A stretch of 64,000 bases of DNA from Carnobacterium jeotgali MS3. Its GTDB lineage: Bacteria; Bacillota; Bacilli; Lactobacillales; Carnobacteriaceae. The translations under genes were made by a program, and so were the position numbers. The notes beneath the pieces are model-generated. The model was given only the letters and a program-made list of their open reading frames with translations, made no database searches and had not been told where the DNA came from. The DNA lies in contig NZ_JQNF01000005.1 of the NCBI RefSeq assembly GCF_000745125.1, positions 310,001 through 374,000 on the forward strand, given 5' to 3'. Positions 51,085 to 61,600 of this stretch are shown piece after piece. How positions within the stretch are numbered: position 1 is the stretch's first letter; every line of letters starts with the position of its first letter.

Positions 51085-52491
51085 ATGGTAGTAGGAGATT
51101 TCGCAATAGAGTTAGACACAGTTGTTATTGGTTCAGGTCCCGGAGGTTATGTAGCAGCTATTCGTGCTGCTCAAATGGGACAAAAGGTTGCCATCATAGA
51201 AAAAGAGTATATTGGTGGCGTTTGTCTTAACGTTGGATGTATTCCTTCTAAAGCACTTATCAGTGCTGGACACCACTATCAAGACGCCTTAGATTCTTCT
51301 GTTTTTGGAGTAACTGCTGAAAACGTGGTTCTTGATTTTGCTAAAACTCAAGAGTGGAAAAACAATAAAGTTGTAGCATCTTTAACTAAAGGTGTTGAAG
51401 GTTTATTGAAAAAAAATAAAGTAGAAATTCTTCGTGGTGAAGCTTACTTCAACGATGAACATACTTTACGTGTAATGACTGAAGTAGCTGCACAAACGTA
51501 TTCATTTAACAATGCAATTGTTGCAACTGGTAGTCGTCCAATTGAAATCAAAGGTTTCAAATTTGGTAAACGTGTGATTGACTCAACTGGTGGATTGGCT
51601 TTACCAGAAGTTCCTAAAAAACTTGTTGTAGTTGGTGGCGGATATATTGGTAGTGAATTAGCTGGAGCTTACGCAAACTTAGGAGCAGAAGTAACGATTC
51701 TTGAATTTGCACCATCTATTTTACCAACATTCGAAAAAGACATGGTTAAATTAGTAACAGATAACTTTAAAAAGAAAAATGTTACAATTGAAAACAATGC
51801 AATGGCTAAAGAAGCTGTTGAAACTGAAAATGGCGTATCTGTCACTTATGAAGTGAAAGGCGAACAAAAAACAATTGAAGCTGATTATGTAATGGTAACA
51901 GTTGGTCGTCGTCCAAATACAGATGAACTTGGTTTAGAATCAACGGGTGTTGAAATGAATGAACGTGGACTTGTTAAAGTTGACGCTCAAGGTCGTACAA
52001 ACGTTAAGAATATTTATGCAATTGGAGATATCACTCCAGGAGCAGCTTTAGCTCATAAAGCTAGTTACGAAGCTAAAATTGCTGCAGAAGCTATTTCTGG
52101 CAAAAAAGTTGCGATAGATTACAGAGCTATGCCTGCTGTTGCTTTTACAGATCCTGAACTAGCAGTTGTTGGTTATACAGCTGCAGAAGCTAAAGAAAAA
52201 GGATTAGATGTGAAAACATCTAAATTCCCATTAGCTGGTAATGGACGTGCATTGTCTTTAAATGCTACTGAAGGATTTGTTCGTTTAGTAACTACTAAAG
52301 ATGAAGGTATTATTGTAGGAGCTCAAATCGCTGGTGTGAGTGCTAGTGATGTAATTGCTGAACTTGCTTTAGCAGTTGAATCAGGAATGGTTGCAGAAGA
52401 TATTGCTTCAACTATTCATGCACACCCATCATTAGCTGAAGTTTCTATGGATGCTGCTGAATTAGCATTGGGTCTTCCAATTCACGCTTAA
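51085..52491 (+). CDS. pdhD: Dihydrolipoamide dehydrogenase, pyruvate dehydrogenase E3
   Basis: A 468-residue flavoprotein disulfide reductase that reoxidises the lipoyl groups. FAD binding is shown by [20 protein letters not shown], the redox disulfide by [16 protein letters not shown] binding by [20 protein letters not shown], and the C-terminal catalytic His-Glu by HAHPSLAEV. It follows pdhC by 12 bases and ends the operon at a strong terminator. Confidence 0.97.
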   Translation: MVVGDFAIELDTVVIGSGPGGYVAAIRAAQMGQKVAIIEKEYIGGVCLNVGCIPSKALISAGHHYQDALDSSVFGVTAENVVLDFAKTQEWKNNKVVASLTKGVEGLLKKNKVEILRGEAYFNDEHTLRVMTEVAAQTYSFNNAIVATGSRPIEIKGFKFGKRVIDSTGGLALPEVPKKLVVVGGGYIGSELAGAYANLGAEVTILEFAPSILPTFEKDMVKLVTDNFKKKNVTIENNAMAKEAVETENGVSVTYEVKGEQKTIEADYVMVTVGRRPNTDELGLESTGVEMNERGLVKVDAQGRTNVKNIYAIGDITPGAALAHKASYEAKIAAEAISGKKVAIDYRAMPAVAFTDPELAVVGYTAAEAKEKGLDVKTSKFPLAGNGRALSLNATEGFVRLVTTKDEGIIVGAQIAGVSASDVIAELALAVESGMVAEDIASTIHAHPSLAEVSMDAAELALGLPIHA

Positions 52492-52550
52492 TCAAAAATC
52501 TACTTTTAGATAGTTATCTTAATTGTTCCAATTAGGATGTGTCCATACTG

Positions 52551-52593
52551 AAAAAGAGCTTCTCATTCTATTTTAGAGTGAGAAGCTCTTTTT
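52551..52593 (+). terminator. Terminator after pdhD
   Basis: AAAAAGAGCTTCTCA and TGAGAAGCTCTTTTT form a perfect stem extended by TTCT/AGAG-like pairing. Confidence 0.93.
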
Positions 52594-52706
52594 AATTTCT
52601 AAAAAACAGTAGGTATCTTATTGCCACTTGAATGATGTATTTTGGTATACTAGTTAATAAAGCTCGCTAAACAACTAAAACGAAGCAAGGCACTGGGGGA
52701 GTAAAG

Positions 52707-53645
52707 ATGAAAAGTGATGGAAAAATAATAGTAGTGGGATCGGATGATACTGCATATCAGCTTTGTTTGCTAAGTATGACCGCTTTACAATTGGAAGAAA
52801 TTTATTTGTTTCCTTCTTCATCTCAACAAGATGACAAAGTCGATGATTTGCACTATGTTTCTGAATTGTTTTCTACGAACAAACTGAAAATTGCTACTGA
52901 GAAAGATTTTTCAGAAGCTAAAATGCTGATTTTAACGGCTAGAGAGACACGACTTGAAAATGAACCGGAATCTGAGTATATTAGAAGAAACATATTGTTG
53001 GTGCGTAAAATAGTTAATCGAATAATGGCTTCAGGGTTTAATGGACTTTTTTTAGTAGCAAATGAGATGAATGATTTATTTACATATTTAGTATGGAAAT
53101 TTTCCGGCTTGCCTAAATCCAAAATATTTGGAATAGGGACTTACATCGATACGGTTTATTTTCAAAAATTATTGAGTGATACATTAGAAGTTTCTTTTTG
53201 TGATGTAAAAGGGTATATTATTGGAGGAAGAAAACCTACGCAAAAAATTGCAGCTTGGAGTCGTTCCAGCATTGGTGGGAATTCATTGCTAGGTTTAATC
53301 ATGGACCCAAGTATTGCTATCAGTCAAGAAAATATGTTTGAGATTGAAGAAAAACTAAATAAACAGAATCTAACGAACGAGAATAGTGAATTAACAGTGA
53401 CAACTGCGACCGCAGTGCTTAAATTAGTACAATTCATTTTAACTAATGAAAAAGCAGTGGTTCCTCTTGTTCATCTTATGGATATTGGAGAAATGAAAGA
53501 TATCCCATTATCAGTGCCTGTATTATTGGGAGAAAGTGGAATAAGACAACTTGTTGGGTTGAACTTTTCTGATACAGAGCAAAAAGACTTGCTGACAATT
53601 GCTAAAGAAATTAGAACTCAGTTGGATTGGATAGAACAAGGCTAA
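52707..53645 (+). CDS. Lactate/malate dehydrogenase-like protein lacking catalytic residues
   Basis: A 312-residue protein with the overall LDH layout: an N-terminal nucleotide-binding fold, LFLVANEMND (cf. VANPVD), KIFGIGTYIDT (cf. GSGTVLDT) and a C-terminal VPVLLGESGIRQLVGLNFSD (cf. GxxGV). Key parts are missing. GxGxxG reads GSDDTA; the GAPRKPG substrate loop is deleted between LTA and RETRLEN; the Arg of DTxR is Tyr151; and the GEHGD catalytic His is Arg175 in GGRKPTQ. It is thus unlikely to be a dehydrogenase and may be regulatory. GGGGGAG precedes the ATG. UPF0223 follows closely. Confidence 0.82.
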   Translation: MKSDGKIIVVGSDDTAYQLCLLSMTALQLEEIYLFPSSSQQDDKVDDLHYVSELFSTNKLKIATEKDFSEAKMLILTARETRLENEPESEYIRRNILLVRKIVNRIMASGFNGLFLVANEMNDLFTYLVWKFSGLPKSKIFGIGTYIDTVYFQKLLSDTLEVSFCDVKGYIIGGRKPTQKIAAWSRSSIGGNSLLGLIMDPSIAISQENMFEIEEKLNKQNLTNENSELTVTTATAVLKLVQFILTNEKAVVPLVHLMDIGEMKDIPLSVPVLLGESGIRQLVGLNFSDTEQKDLLTIAKEIRTQLDWIEQG

Positions 53646-53660
53646 AATATGGAGGGTAAA

Positions 53661-53942
53661 ATGGATAAAAATTATAGTTATCCAATTGATTATGATTGGA
53701 CAAAAGAACAAATGGAAAGTGTAGTAAATATTTGGCGCATGGTAGAATTGGCTTATGAAAAAGAAATTGACCGAGAAGAATTTTTAATGAAGTATAAAAA
53801 ATTTAAACAAGTTATTCCTGCTATTGGAGAGGAAAAAAGATGGGGCAATAAGTTTGAAGCACTTTCAAATTACTCTCTTTACCGGGTAGTAAAAGAGGCG
53901 AAAACATCTACAAAAAAGAGAATCCACTTAATTGAAAGATAG
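53661..53942 (+). CDS. UPF0223 family protein (YktA-like)
   Basis: A 93-residue helical protein starting MDKNYSYPIDYDWTKEQMES, with YKKFKQVIPAIGEEKRWGNK and SLYRVVKEA as in UPF0223. Function unknown. An ATG at 53649 is in frame, but GGAGGG lies between it and the ATG at 53661, so the latter is the start. It lies in the same order as B. subtilis yktA near an inositol phosphatase gene. Confidence 0.9.
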   Translation: MDKNYSYPIDYDWTKEQMESVVNIWRMVELAYEKEIDREEFLMKYKKFKQVIPAIGEEKRWGNKFEALSNYSLYRVVKEAKTSTKKRIHLIER

Positions 53943-54010
53943 ACTATTTGTATTTTAGTTGATTTTATTGGTAGACTAAAACAAATTACTTTTGATAGGA
54001 AGTGAATTTT

Positions 54011-54805
54011 TTGAATCAATTTAAAGAAAGAAATCAACTGATAAAAGAATGGATTTATGAAGCTGCTGAAACAATCAAAAAATCATTTGATGCAGAATTA
54101 GATATTCAACAAAAATCAAATCGAAATGATTTAGTAACAAATATGGATAAAGCTATTGAAAAACACTTTATTGAAAAGATTCATCATTTTTTTCCTGGAG
54201 AACGGATTTTGGGAGAAGAAGGCTTTGGAGATGCTGTTCATAGTTTAGATGGAGTAGTATGGATTATTGATCCTATCGATGGGACACTGAATTTTATCAA
54301 ACAACAGGATGACTTTGCTATTATGATAGCCGTTTATGAAAATGGAGAAGGTCAGTTAGGATACATCTATGATGTAATGCAAGACAAATTGTATGCTGCC
54401 CAAGTAGGTGAAGGAGCTTCCTGTAATGGAAAGCAACTCTCTCCTATTAAAGATACTTCTTTAAAAGAAGGACTTGTGGCTATCAGCAGTGCCCTTATGT
54501 CAGAAGAAACAGGTTTGGCTAGAACTGTTGGTAGAGCAAGTTCAGGTGTGCGATTAATCGGTTCAGCTGGTATCGAAACAGTTCATGTTGCTTCAGGACG
54601 TTTAGTCGCGTACTTGGCAGCCTCGCTAGCTCCGTGGGATATCGCTGCTGGTAAAGTAATTGCTGAAGAGGTAGGATTGGTTTACACAAAGTTAAATGGG
54701 GATAAAATCGATTTATTGCAAAAAAACCCTTCATTAGTTGCCACTCCTACAGCACATCAGGAAATCGTTGATTTGTTAAATTCAAATGGGAAAAGTTATA
54801 TGTGA
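54011..54805 (+). CDS. Inositol monophosphatase family protein (SuhB/YktC-like)
   Basis: A 264-residue Mg-dependent phosphatase. Metal-binding motifs are GEEG (ERILGEEGFGD), WIIDPIDGTLNF and the C-terminal ASLAPWDIAAGKVIAEE. Members act on inositol phosphate, fructose bisphosphate, PAP or NADP; the substrate is not decided here. A GTG at 54002 is too close to AGGA; the in-frame TTG at 54011 has it nine bases upstream and is preferred. Confidence 0.9.
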   Translation: MNQFKERNQLIKEWIYEAAETIKKSFDAELDIQQKSNRNDLVTNMDKAIEKHFIEKIHHFFPGERILGEEGFGDAVHSLDGVVWIIDPIDGTLNFIKQQDDFAIMIAVYENGEGQLGYIYDVMQDKLYAAQVGEGASCNGKQLSPIKDTSLKEGLVAISSALMSEETGLARTVGRASSGVRLIGSAGIETVHVASGRLVAYLAASLAPWDIAAGKVIAEEVGLVYTKLNGDKIDLLQKNPSLVATPTAHQEIVDLLNSNGKSYM

Positions 54806-54914
54806 ATTACTTAATGAATAAATCGCTTTCAGTAAAAAAGTTGCAGTTATCCCGTCTTTTTTCTTTTCAAATGGATATTTAAGTGTTAGAATAGACAAGT
54901 TGATAGTTGTCTTC

Positions 54915-54961
54915 ATAAGTTTTCAATGCGTTTTCATCAAAGAATTGCAAAAAACTTATGG
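54915..54961 (+). promoter_or_regulatory. Stem-loop in the long typA leader
   Basis: CATAAGTTTT and AAAACTTATG form a perfect 10-pair stem with a long loop. A candidate -10 TAGAAT preceded by TGT lies near 54889, giving a leader of about 160 bases before typA. Confidence 0.4.
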
Positions 54962-55059
54962 ATAGTTCAAGTGCAGAAAAGTATTGAACAATTTTTTTAT
55001 TCGTAGATAGCGATTCAGTAGCATTGAAATAATAAGAAGAATCTTGGAGGAATACATTA

Positions 55060-56901
55060 ATGAAAAGAAGAGAAAACCTTAGAAACGTAGCCATAATTGC
55101 CCATGTCGACCATGGTAAAACAACACTAGTTGATGAGCTATTAAAACAATCAGATACATTAGATGCACGTAATCAAATGGGTGAACGTGCAATGGATTCA
55201 AATGCAATCGAACAAGAACGTGGAATTACAATTTTAGCTAAAAACACAGCTGTTAAATACAAAGACACTAATATCAACATCTTGGACACACCAGGACATG
55301 CTGACTTTGGTGGAGAAGTTGAACGTATTATGAAAATGGTTGATGGTGTAGTTTTAGTTGTCGATTCTTATGAAGGAACAATGCCTCAAACACGTTTTGT
55401 ATTGAAAAAAGCTTTGGAACAAAATGTTGTTCCTATCGTTGTTGTAAATAAAATCGATAAAGATTCAGCTCGTCCTGCAGAAGTAGTTGACGAAGTGTTA
55501 GAATTATTTATTGAATTAGGTGCAAATGACGATCAATTAGATTTCCCAGTTATTTACGCTTCAGCAATGAACGGAACAACTAGTTTATCAGATGACAAAA
55601 ATGATCAAGAACCAACAATGGATTACATCTTTGATACAATTATTAAAGAAATCCCAGCTCCAATCGATAACTCTGAAGAGCCTTTACAATTCCAAGTATC
55701 ATTATTAGATTATAATGACTATGTTGGACGTATTGGTATCGGACGTGTATTCCGTGGAACAATCAAAGTTGGAGATTCTGTAACATTGAGTAAATTAGAC
55801 GGATCAACTAAAAACTTCCGTGTAACAAAACTTTTCGGATTCTTTGGATTAGATCGTATCGAAATTCAAGAAGCTAAAGCAGGAGATTTAATTGCTGTTT
55901 CAGGTATGGAAGATATCTTTGTTGGAGAAACGGTTACACCAGTTGACCACGTTGATCCATTACCAATTCTTCATATTGACGAACCAACATTACAAATGAC
56001 TTTCTTAGTAAACAATTCTCCTTTCGCAGGTCGCGAAGGTAAATGGGTAACTTCACGTAAAATTGAAGAACGTTTAATGTCAGAATTGCATACCGATGTT
56101 TCATTACGTATTGATCCTACTGATTCTCCAGATGCATGGATCGTTTCAGGTCGTGGAGAATTGCATTTAGCAATCCTTATTGAAAACATGCGTCGTGAAG
56201 GTTACGAATTGCAAGTTTCTCGTCCAGAAGTTATCTTAAAAGACTTTAATGGTGTTCAATGTGAACCTTTTGAATTAGTTCAAATTGATACTCCAGAAGA
56301 ATACATGGGTTCAATTATTGAATCTTTAAGCGCTCGTAAAGGTGAAATGACAGACATGGTTAATAATGGGAATGGCCAAGTTAAATTGACATTCTTAGCA
56401 CCAGCTCGTGGATTAATCGGATATTCTACTGAATTCCTTTCAATGACTCGCGGATACGGAATCATGAACCACACATTTGATCAATACTTGCCACGTTTAA
56501 AAGTTAAAATTGGTGGCCGTCGTAATGGAGCTTTAGTTTCAACTGAAACGGGTAAAACTACAACTTACGGTATCATGGGTGTTGAAGACCGTGGAACGAT
56601 CTTCATTGAACCATCTACTGAAATTTATGAAGGAATGATCGTTGGAGAAAACTCTCGTGAAAATGACATTACTGTTAACATCACGAAAGCTAAACAAAAA
56701 ACTAACGTCCGTTCTGCTAATAAAGACCAAACTAACGTAATCAAAGCACCTCGTCATTTAACACTTGAAGAATCATTAGAATTCTTAGGTGATGATGAGT
56801 ATTGTGAAATTACACCTGAAAGTGTTCGTTTACGTAAACAAGTCTTAAACAAAAACGAACGTGAAAAATCTGCTAAGAAAAACAAAGCTTCACAAAATTA
56901 A
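55060..56901 (+). CDS. typA: Ribosome-associated GTPase TypA/BipA
   Basis: A translational GTPase involved in ribosome assembly and growth at low temperature or under stress. The 613-residue protein has G1 AHVDHGKTT, G2 in the EQERGITI region, G3 DTPGHADFGGE, G4 NKID and G5 YASAMNG, followed by domain II (VGRIGIGRVFRGTIKVGD) and the BipA-specific C-terminus (TTYGIMGVEDRGTIFIEPST). GGAGG precedes the ATG. A 250-base leader without a gene lies upstream, and a strong terminator downstream. Confidence 0.97.
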   Translation: MKRRENLRNVAIIAHVDHGKTTLVDELLKQSDTLDARNQMGERAMDSNAIEQERGITILAKNTAVKYKDTNINILDTPGHADFGGEVERIMKMVDGVVLVVDSYEGTMPQTRFVLKKALEQNVVPIVVVNKIDKDSARPAEVVDEVLELFIELGANDDQLDFPVIYASAMNGTTSLSDDKNDQEPTMDYIFDTIIKEIPAPIDNSEEPLQFQVSLLDYNDYVGRIGIGRVFRGTIKVGDSVTLSKLDGSTKNFRVTKLFGFFGLDRIEIQEAKAGDLIAVSGMEDIFVGETVTPVDHVDPLPILHIDEPTLQMTFLVNNSPFAGREGKWVTSRKIEERLMSELHTDVSLRIDPTDSPDAWIVSGRGELHLAILIENMRREGYELQVSRPEVILKDFNGVQCEPFELVQIDTPEEYMGSIIESLSARKGEMTDMVNNGNGQVKLTFLAPARGLIGYSTEFLSMTRGYGIMNHTFDQYLPRLKVKIGGRRNGALVSTETGKTTTYGIMGVEDRGTIFIEPSTEIYEGMIVGENSRENDITVNITKAKQKTNVRSANKDQTNVIKAPRHLTLEESLEFLGDDEYCEITPESVRLRKQVLNKNEREKSAKKNKASQN

Positions 56902-56906
56902 AAATT

Positions 56907-56960
56907 AAAAGACAGTTTTCCAAAAGGGGTTAGCCACTTTTGGAAAACTGTCTTTTTTTT
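56907..56960 (+). terminator. Terminator after typA
   Basis: AAAAGACAGTTTTCCAAAAG pairs perfectly with its complement and is followed by eight T residues, which are the target of mobile repeat copy 3. Confidence 0.93.
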
Positions 56961-56962
56961 AT

Positions 56963-57189
56963 GGCTCTTCGTCAAATAGTGTGGCTGCTTCAAAAAATTC
57001 TTTCAGAATAGCAGGATTTGCTTGTAAGAGCCCTGGTACCGTCTTAAGCCTCAAACACAGCTTAATCGCTAAAGCGTTAAATCTGTGTCATTCACATTGA
57101 ATACTTTACAGGGCTACAAGCAATCCTATTCCTCCAGAAGTGTTAAGCATGAACTAAATTCATCTATCCACACTAAAAAGTATAGAGCC
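56963..57189 (+). mobile_element. Fold-back mobile repeat, copy 3 (227 bp, MITE-like)
   Basis: It starts GGCTCTTCGTCAAATAGTGT and ends AAAAAGTATAGAGCC. Flanking 8-bp duplications are TTTTTTAT (56955-56962 and 57190-57197), the left one in the typA terminator T-tract. It is 24 bases shorter than the other copies; the missing segment lies between two AAGCC sequences, so a slip between direct repeats explains it. The ftsW promoter lies about 60 bases downstream. Confidence 0.9.
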
Positions 57190-57247
57190 TTTTTTATCGG
57201 AATTCTCCATTAAATAGGCCATTAGGTTAAATTAGCACCCTTTGTTA

Positions 57248-57276
57248 TTGTTGGATAGATATTTTGTTGCTATAAT
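57248..57276 (+). promoter_or_regulatory. Promoter of ftsW
   Basis: TTGTTG and a perfect TATAAT are spaced by 17 bases, giving a leader of about 100 bases. Confidence 0.7.
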
Positions 57277-57350
57277 AACAGTGTTGCAGAAATTTTCATG
57301 GGTTACGAATAACTTAGTGTGTAACCAATACATGAATAAAATCAAAGAAT

Positions 57351-57383
57351 AAGGGAGGCTAAAGGCTTCTTTTAGCCGCAAAT
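57351..57383 (+). promoter_or_regulatory. Shine-Dalgarno separated from the ftsW start by a hairpin
   Basis: AAGGGAGG at 57351-57358 is 25 bases from the ATG at 57384. GGCTAAA (57357-57363) pairs with TTTAGCC (57371-57377) across a 7-base loop, leaving GCAAAT before the ATG. No alternative in-frame start lies nearer. The stem uses the last two G residues of the Shine-Dalgarno. Confidence 0.6.
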
Positions 57384-58553
57384 ATGAAAAAATTTAAATA
57401 TCTTGATTACTATATTTTCATCCCTTATTTAGTTTTATCTATCATAGGGATTTTGATGGTATACAGTGCTAGTAGTTATATTGCTATAAATCAATACAAT
57501 AATTCTCAATATTATTTTACTAGACAAGCCTTCTTTGTTGTGTTGGGTTTAATTACATGCTTGTTTGTTTTTTTATTCAAATATAAGCTATTAAAAAATA
57601 AACGTTTTTTAATTGTTGCTAGTGGGGTTATTGCACTGCTGTTGGTCTACTTGTTTTTCTTTGGTACAGTAACAAAAGGAGCAAAAGGTTGGATTTATAT
57701 TTTGGGGTTTGGTTTTCAACCAGCTGAATTTGCAAAGATAGTTGTTATTTGGTATTTTGCTTATATTTTTTCTAAAAAGCAAAATCAGCTAGTACACAAC
57801 TTTAAAGAAACGGTAACACCACCGTTAACACTGTTTGGTTTTTATATATTGTTAATTATTTTGCAACCCGATGTAGGTGGGGCAGCTATTTTACTCGTTA
57901 CTGGAACGATTATGATTTTAGCAAGTGGGGTTTCTACAAAATTAGCAGCTGCTGTTGGAACAGTAGGAGTGGCTTTAATTGGAGGAATACTTGGGCTTGT
58001 GCGTGTATTTGGAATGAGTTTACCATTCCTTGAAGAGTATCAATACGATCGCTTTTTAGCTTTTTGGGATCCCTTTGCTGTTTCGGAAAGTGCTGGGCTT
58101 CAATTAGTCAATTCTTATTATGCATTAAAGCGCGGGGGTATTTTTGGAGTAGGAATAGGGGAAAGTATTCAAAAAACTGGTTATTTGCCAGAACCCTATA
58201 CAGATTTTATTATGTCTATCATTGGAGAAGAATTAGGATTATTTGGTGTTTTCCTTATTGTTGGGTTATTCGGATTATTGATTCTACGTATTTATCTAGT
58301 CGGTATTCGTGCAAAAGATTCTTTTGGATCGCTTATTTGTATTGGAATTGCTACTATGTTATTAGTTCAAGGATTAGTCAATTTAGGCGGAGTTATCGGC
58401 TTGATGCCCATAACGGGAGTGACTTTTCCATTCATTAGTTATGGAGGGTCAAGTACGATTGTATTGACTATTTCAATTGGCTTAGTACTAAACGTAAGTG
58501 CAATAGATAAAAAGAATAGGCAACAAGAGTTAGAAAGAAAGCAATCTAAATAA
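57384..58553 (+). CDS. ftsW: FtsW/RodA-type SEDS peptidoglycan glycosyltransferase
   Basis: A 389-residue polytopic membrane protein with about ten helices. It starts MKKFKYLDYYIFIPYLVLSI and has MVYSASS, FGFQPAEFAKIVVIWYFAY, the catalytic-loop area LEEYQYDRFLAFWDPF, YALKRGGIFGVGIGES, LPEPYTDFIMSIIGEELG and GVTFPFISYGGSS. Its position between typA and pyc matches B. subtilis ftsW. It polymerises septal glycan with a class B PBP. Confidence 0.95.
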   Translation: MKKFKYLDYYIFIPYLVLSIIGILMVYSASSYIAINQYNNSQYYFTRQAFFVVLGLITCLFVFLFKYKLLKNKRFLIVASGVIALLLVYLFFFGTVTKGAKGWIYILGFGFQPAEFAKIVVIWYFAYIFSKKQNQLVHNFKETVTPPLTLFGFYILLIILQPDVGGAAILLVTGTIMILASGVSTKLAAAVGTVGVALIGGILGLVRVFGMSLPFLEEYQYDRFLAFWDPFAVSESAGLQLVNSYYALKRGGIFGVGIGESIQKTGYLPEPYTDFIMSIIGEELGLFGVFLIVGLFGLLILRIYLVGIRAKDSFGSLICIGIATMLLVQGLVNLGGVIGLMPITGVTFPFISYGGSSTIVLTISIGLVLNVSAIDKKNRQQELERKQSK

Positions 58554-58655
58554 AATAACGTTAAAAAATAGTTAGTGTGTCAATTTTCTTAAATGTAAAT
58601 AAGCTTAAAAAGCCTGTTAAGCGGGTAATGAAATACAAGGATTAGGAGTGAGAAA

Positions 58656-61600
58656 GTGAAAAAAGTATTAGTAGCTAACCGCGGTGAAATCGCGATTCGT
58701 ATTTTTAGAGCTTTAACAGAATTAACAATTGAAACGGTAGCAGTCTATGCACAAGAAGATGAAGGTGCCGTTCATCGTTTTAAAGCCGATGAAGCTTATT
58801 TAGTAGGAAAAGGAAAGAAACCAATCGATGCTTATTTAGACATTGAAGACTTGATTCGTATCGCAAAAGATTCAGGAGCAGATGCCATTCATCCAGGATA
58901 CGGTTTTTTATCTGAAAACATTGATTTTGCTAGACGTTGTGAAGAAGAAGGCATTATTTTTATTGGTCCAAAATTGCATCATTTAGATATTTTCGGAGAT
59001 AAAATAAAAGCTAAAGAAGCAGCTATTGCGGCTGGAATTCAATCTATTCCAGGGTCGGATGGTCCTGTGGATGATTTAGAAGGTGTTAAAGCCTTTGGAA
59101 AACAATACGGATATCCTATTATTATCAAAGCGGCTCTTGGTGGAGGCGGACGCGGAATGCGTGTTGCCAAAACAGAAGCTGATGTGAAAGATAGTTTTGA
59201 AAGAGCACAAAGTGAAGCTAAAGCTGCATTTGGTAGTGGTGAGATTTATGTCGAACGTTATATACAAGATCCAAAACATATCGAAGTTCAAATTTTAGGA
59301 GATACTCACGGCAATATCGTTCATTTATATGAAAGAGATTGTTCTGTGCAACGTCGTCATCAAAAAGTTGTTGAGGTAGCACCGTGTGTTTCTATTTCAG
59401 ATGAACTAAGAATGAAAATGTGTGAATCAGCTGTTCAATTGATGGAGCATGTTGGGTATGTAAATGCTGGAACTGTCGAGTTTCTATTAGAAGGCGAAAA
59501 CTTTTACTTTATTGAAGTGAATCCTCGTGTTCAAGTTGAACACACGATTACTGAAATGATCACTGGAATCGATATCGTTCAAGCACAAATATTAATCGCT
59601 CAAGGCAAAGACTTGCACAAAGATATTCATATCCCACAACAAAAGGATATTCCGTTAATCGGCGCAGCCATCCAATGTCGTATCACAACTGAAGACCCTA
59701 TGAATAATTTCCTGCCAGATACAGGTAAAATCAATACGTACCGTTCTCCAGGTGGATTTGGTATTCGTTTGGATTCAGGAAATGGATTTCAGGGAACTGT
59801 TGTAACGCCTTTCTTTGATTCGTTGCTGGTTAAACTTTGTGTCCAAGCATCAACATTTGAATTAGCTGTTCAAAAAATGGCTCGTTCATTAAAAGAATTC
59901 CGTATTCGTGGTGTGAAAACGAATATTCCATTCATGCAAAATGTAATTTCTCATCCAGTGTTCTTATCTGGGCAAGCCAAAACAACTTTTATTGATACTA
60001 CACCTGAGTTGTTTAAGTTTTCTAAGGTTAGAGACCGTGGAAATAAAACGATGCATTATATTGGAAATATTACTGTCAATGGATTTCCAGGAATTGAAAA
60101 AAGAGATAAAAAATTCTTTGAGCCAGCAAGAAAACCAGCTAAATTAGTGTTGTTAAATAATGATTATGAAAGTGCAAAAAATATACTAGATAAAAATGGT
60201 GCAGATGCAGTAGTCGAGTGGATCAAAAGCAAGAATGAAGTGTTGTTGACGGATACGACGTTCAGAGATGCTCATCAGAGTTTATTAGCTACTCGTGTGC
60301 GAACACAAGACTTCTTAAACATTGCTGAAGAGACGCAAAAAGGAATTCCACAATTATTTTCTTCAGAGATGTGGGGTGGAGCGACTTTCGACGTAGCTTA
60401 CCGTTTTTTAAATGAAGATCCGTGGGAAAGATTAGAAAAATTGCGTAAAAAAATGCCGAACACGTTATTTCAAATGTTGTTTAGAGGCTCAAATGCGGTT
60501 GGATACCAGAATTATCCAGATAATGTTATTGAAGCATTTATCCAAAAAGCAGCTCAAAATGGCATAGATGTATTCCGTATTTTTGACAGTTTGAACTGGA
60601 TTCAACAAATGGAAAAAAGCATTCAAAGTGTTCGTGACAATGGCAAGATTGCTGAAGCAACTATTTGCTATACTGGAGACATCAATGACCCTTCAAGAGA
60701 CAAATATACAGTAGAATACTACAAAGATATGGCCAAAGAATTGGAAAACCAAGGAGCTCATATTATTGCAGTAAAAGATATGTCAGGAATATTAATGCCT
60801 CAAGCTGCTTATCGACTGATTAGTGAATTAAAAGAGACAGTAAATGTCCCAATTCACTTGCATACGCATGATACGAGTGGAAATGGTATCTTTACCTATG
60901 CGGCAGCTGTAAAAGCTGGTGTGGACATTGTAGATGTGGCTATGAGTGCTATGAGTGGAGCAACTAGCCAACCTAGCATGAATAGTTTGTATTATGCATT
61001 GCTAAATGCGGATAGAGCTCCTGATATCAACATTAATAATGTTCAACAAATCAATCACTACTGGGAAGATGTTCGTTCGCTTTACAGTGATTTTGAAGTA
61101 GGTATCAGTGCACCTTCGACTGAAGTCTATCAACATGAGATGCCAGGTGGACAATACACTAATCTACAACAACAAGCTAAAGCCATCGGTCTAGCTGAAC
61201 AATGGGATGAAATCAAAGGGATGTATGCGACGGTTAATAAAATGTTTGGCGATATCGTTAAAGTAACGCCTTCATCAAAAGTCGTTGGAGACATGGCCTT
61301 GTTTATGGTTCAAAACAAACTTTCAGAAGAAGATGTTTATGAAAAAGGCATGACTATTGATTTCCCTGAATCGGTTATCAGTTTATTTATGGGAGACTTA
61401 GGTCAACCGACAGGCGGTTTTCCTGAAAAACTGCAACGCATTGTTTTAAAAGGCAAAGAGCCCATCACCGTTCGTCCTGGTAGTTTAGCTAAACCAGTTG
61501 ATTTTAATGAGGTTAAAAAAGAATTAGCTGAAAAAATAGAAGCAGAGCCAACAGAAGAAGATGTTCTTAGTTACATCATGTATCCGCAAGTATTCTTGGA

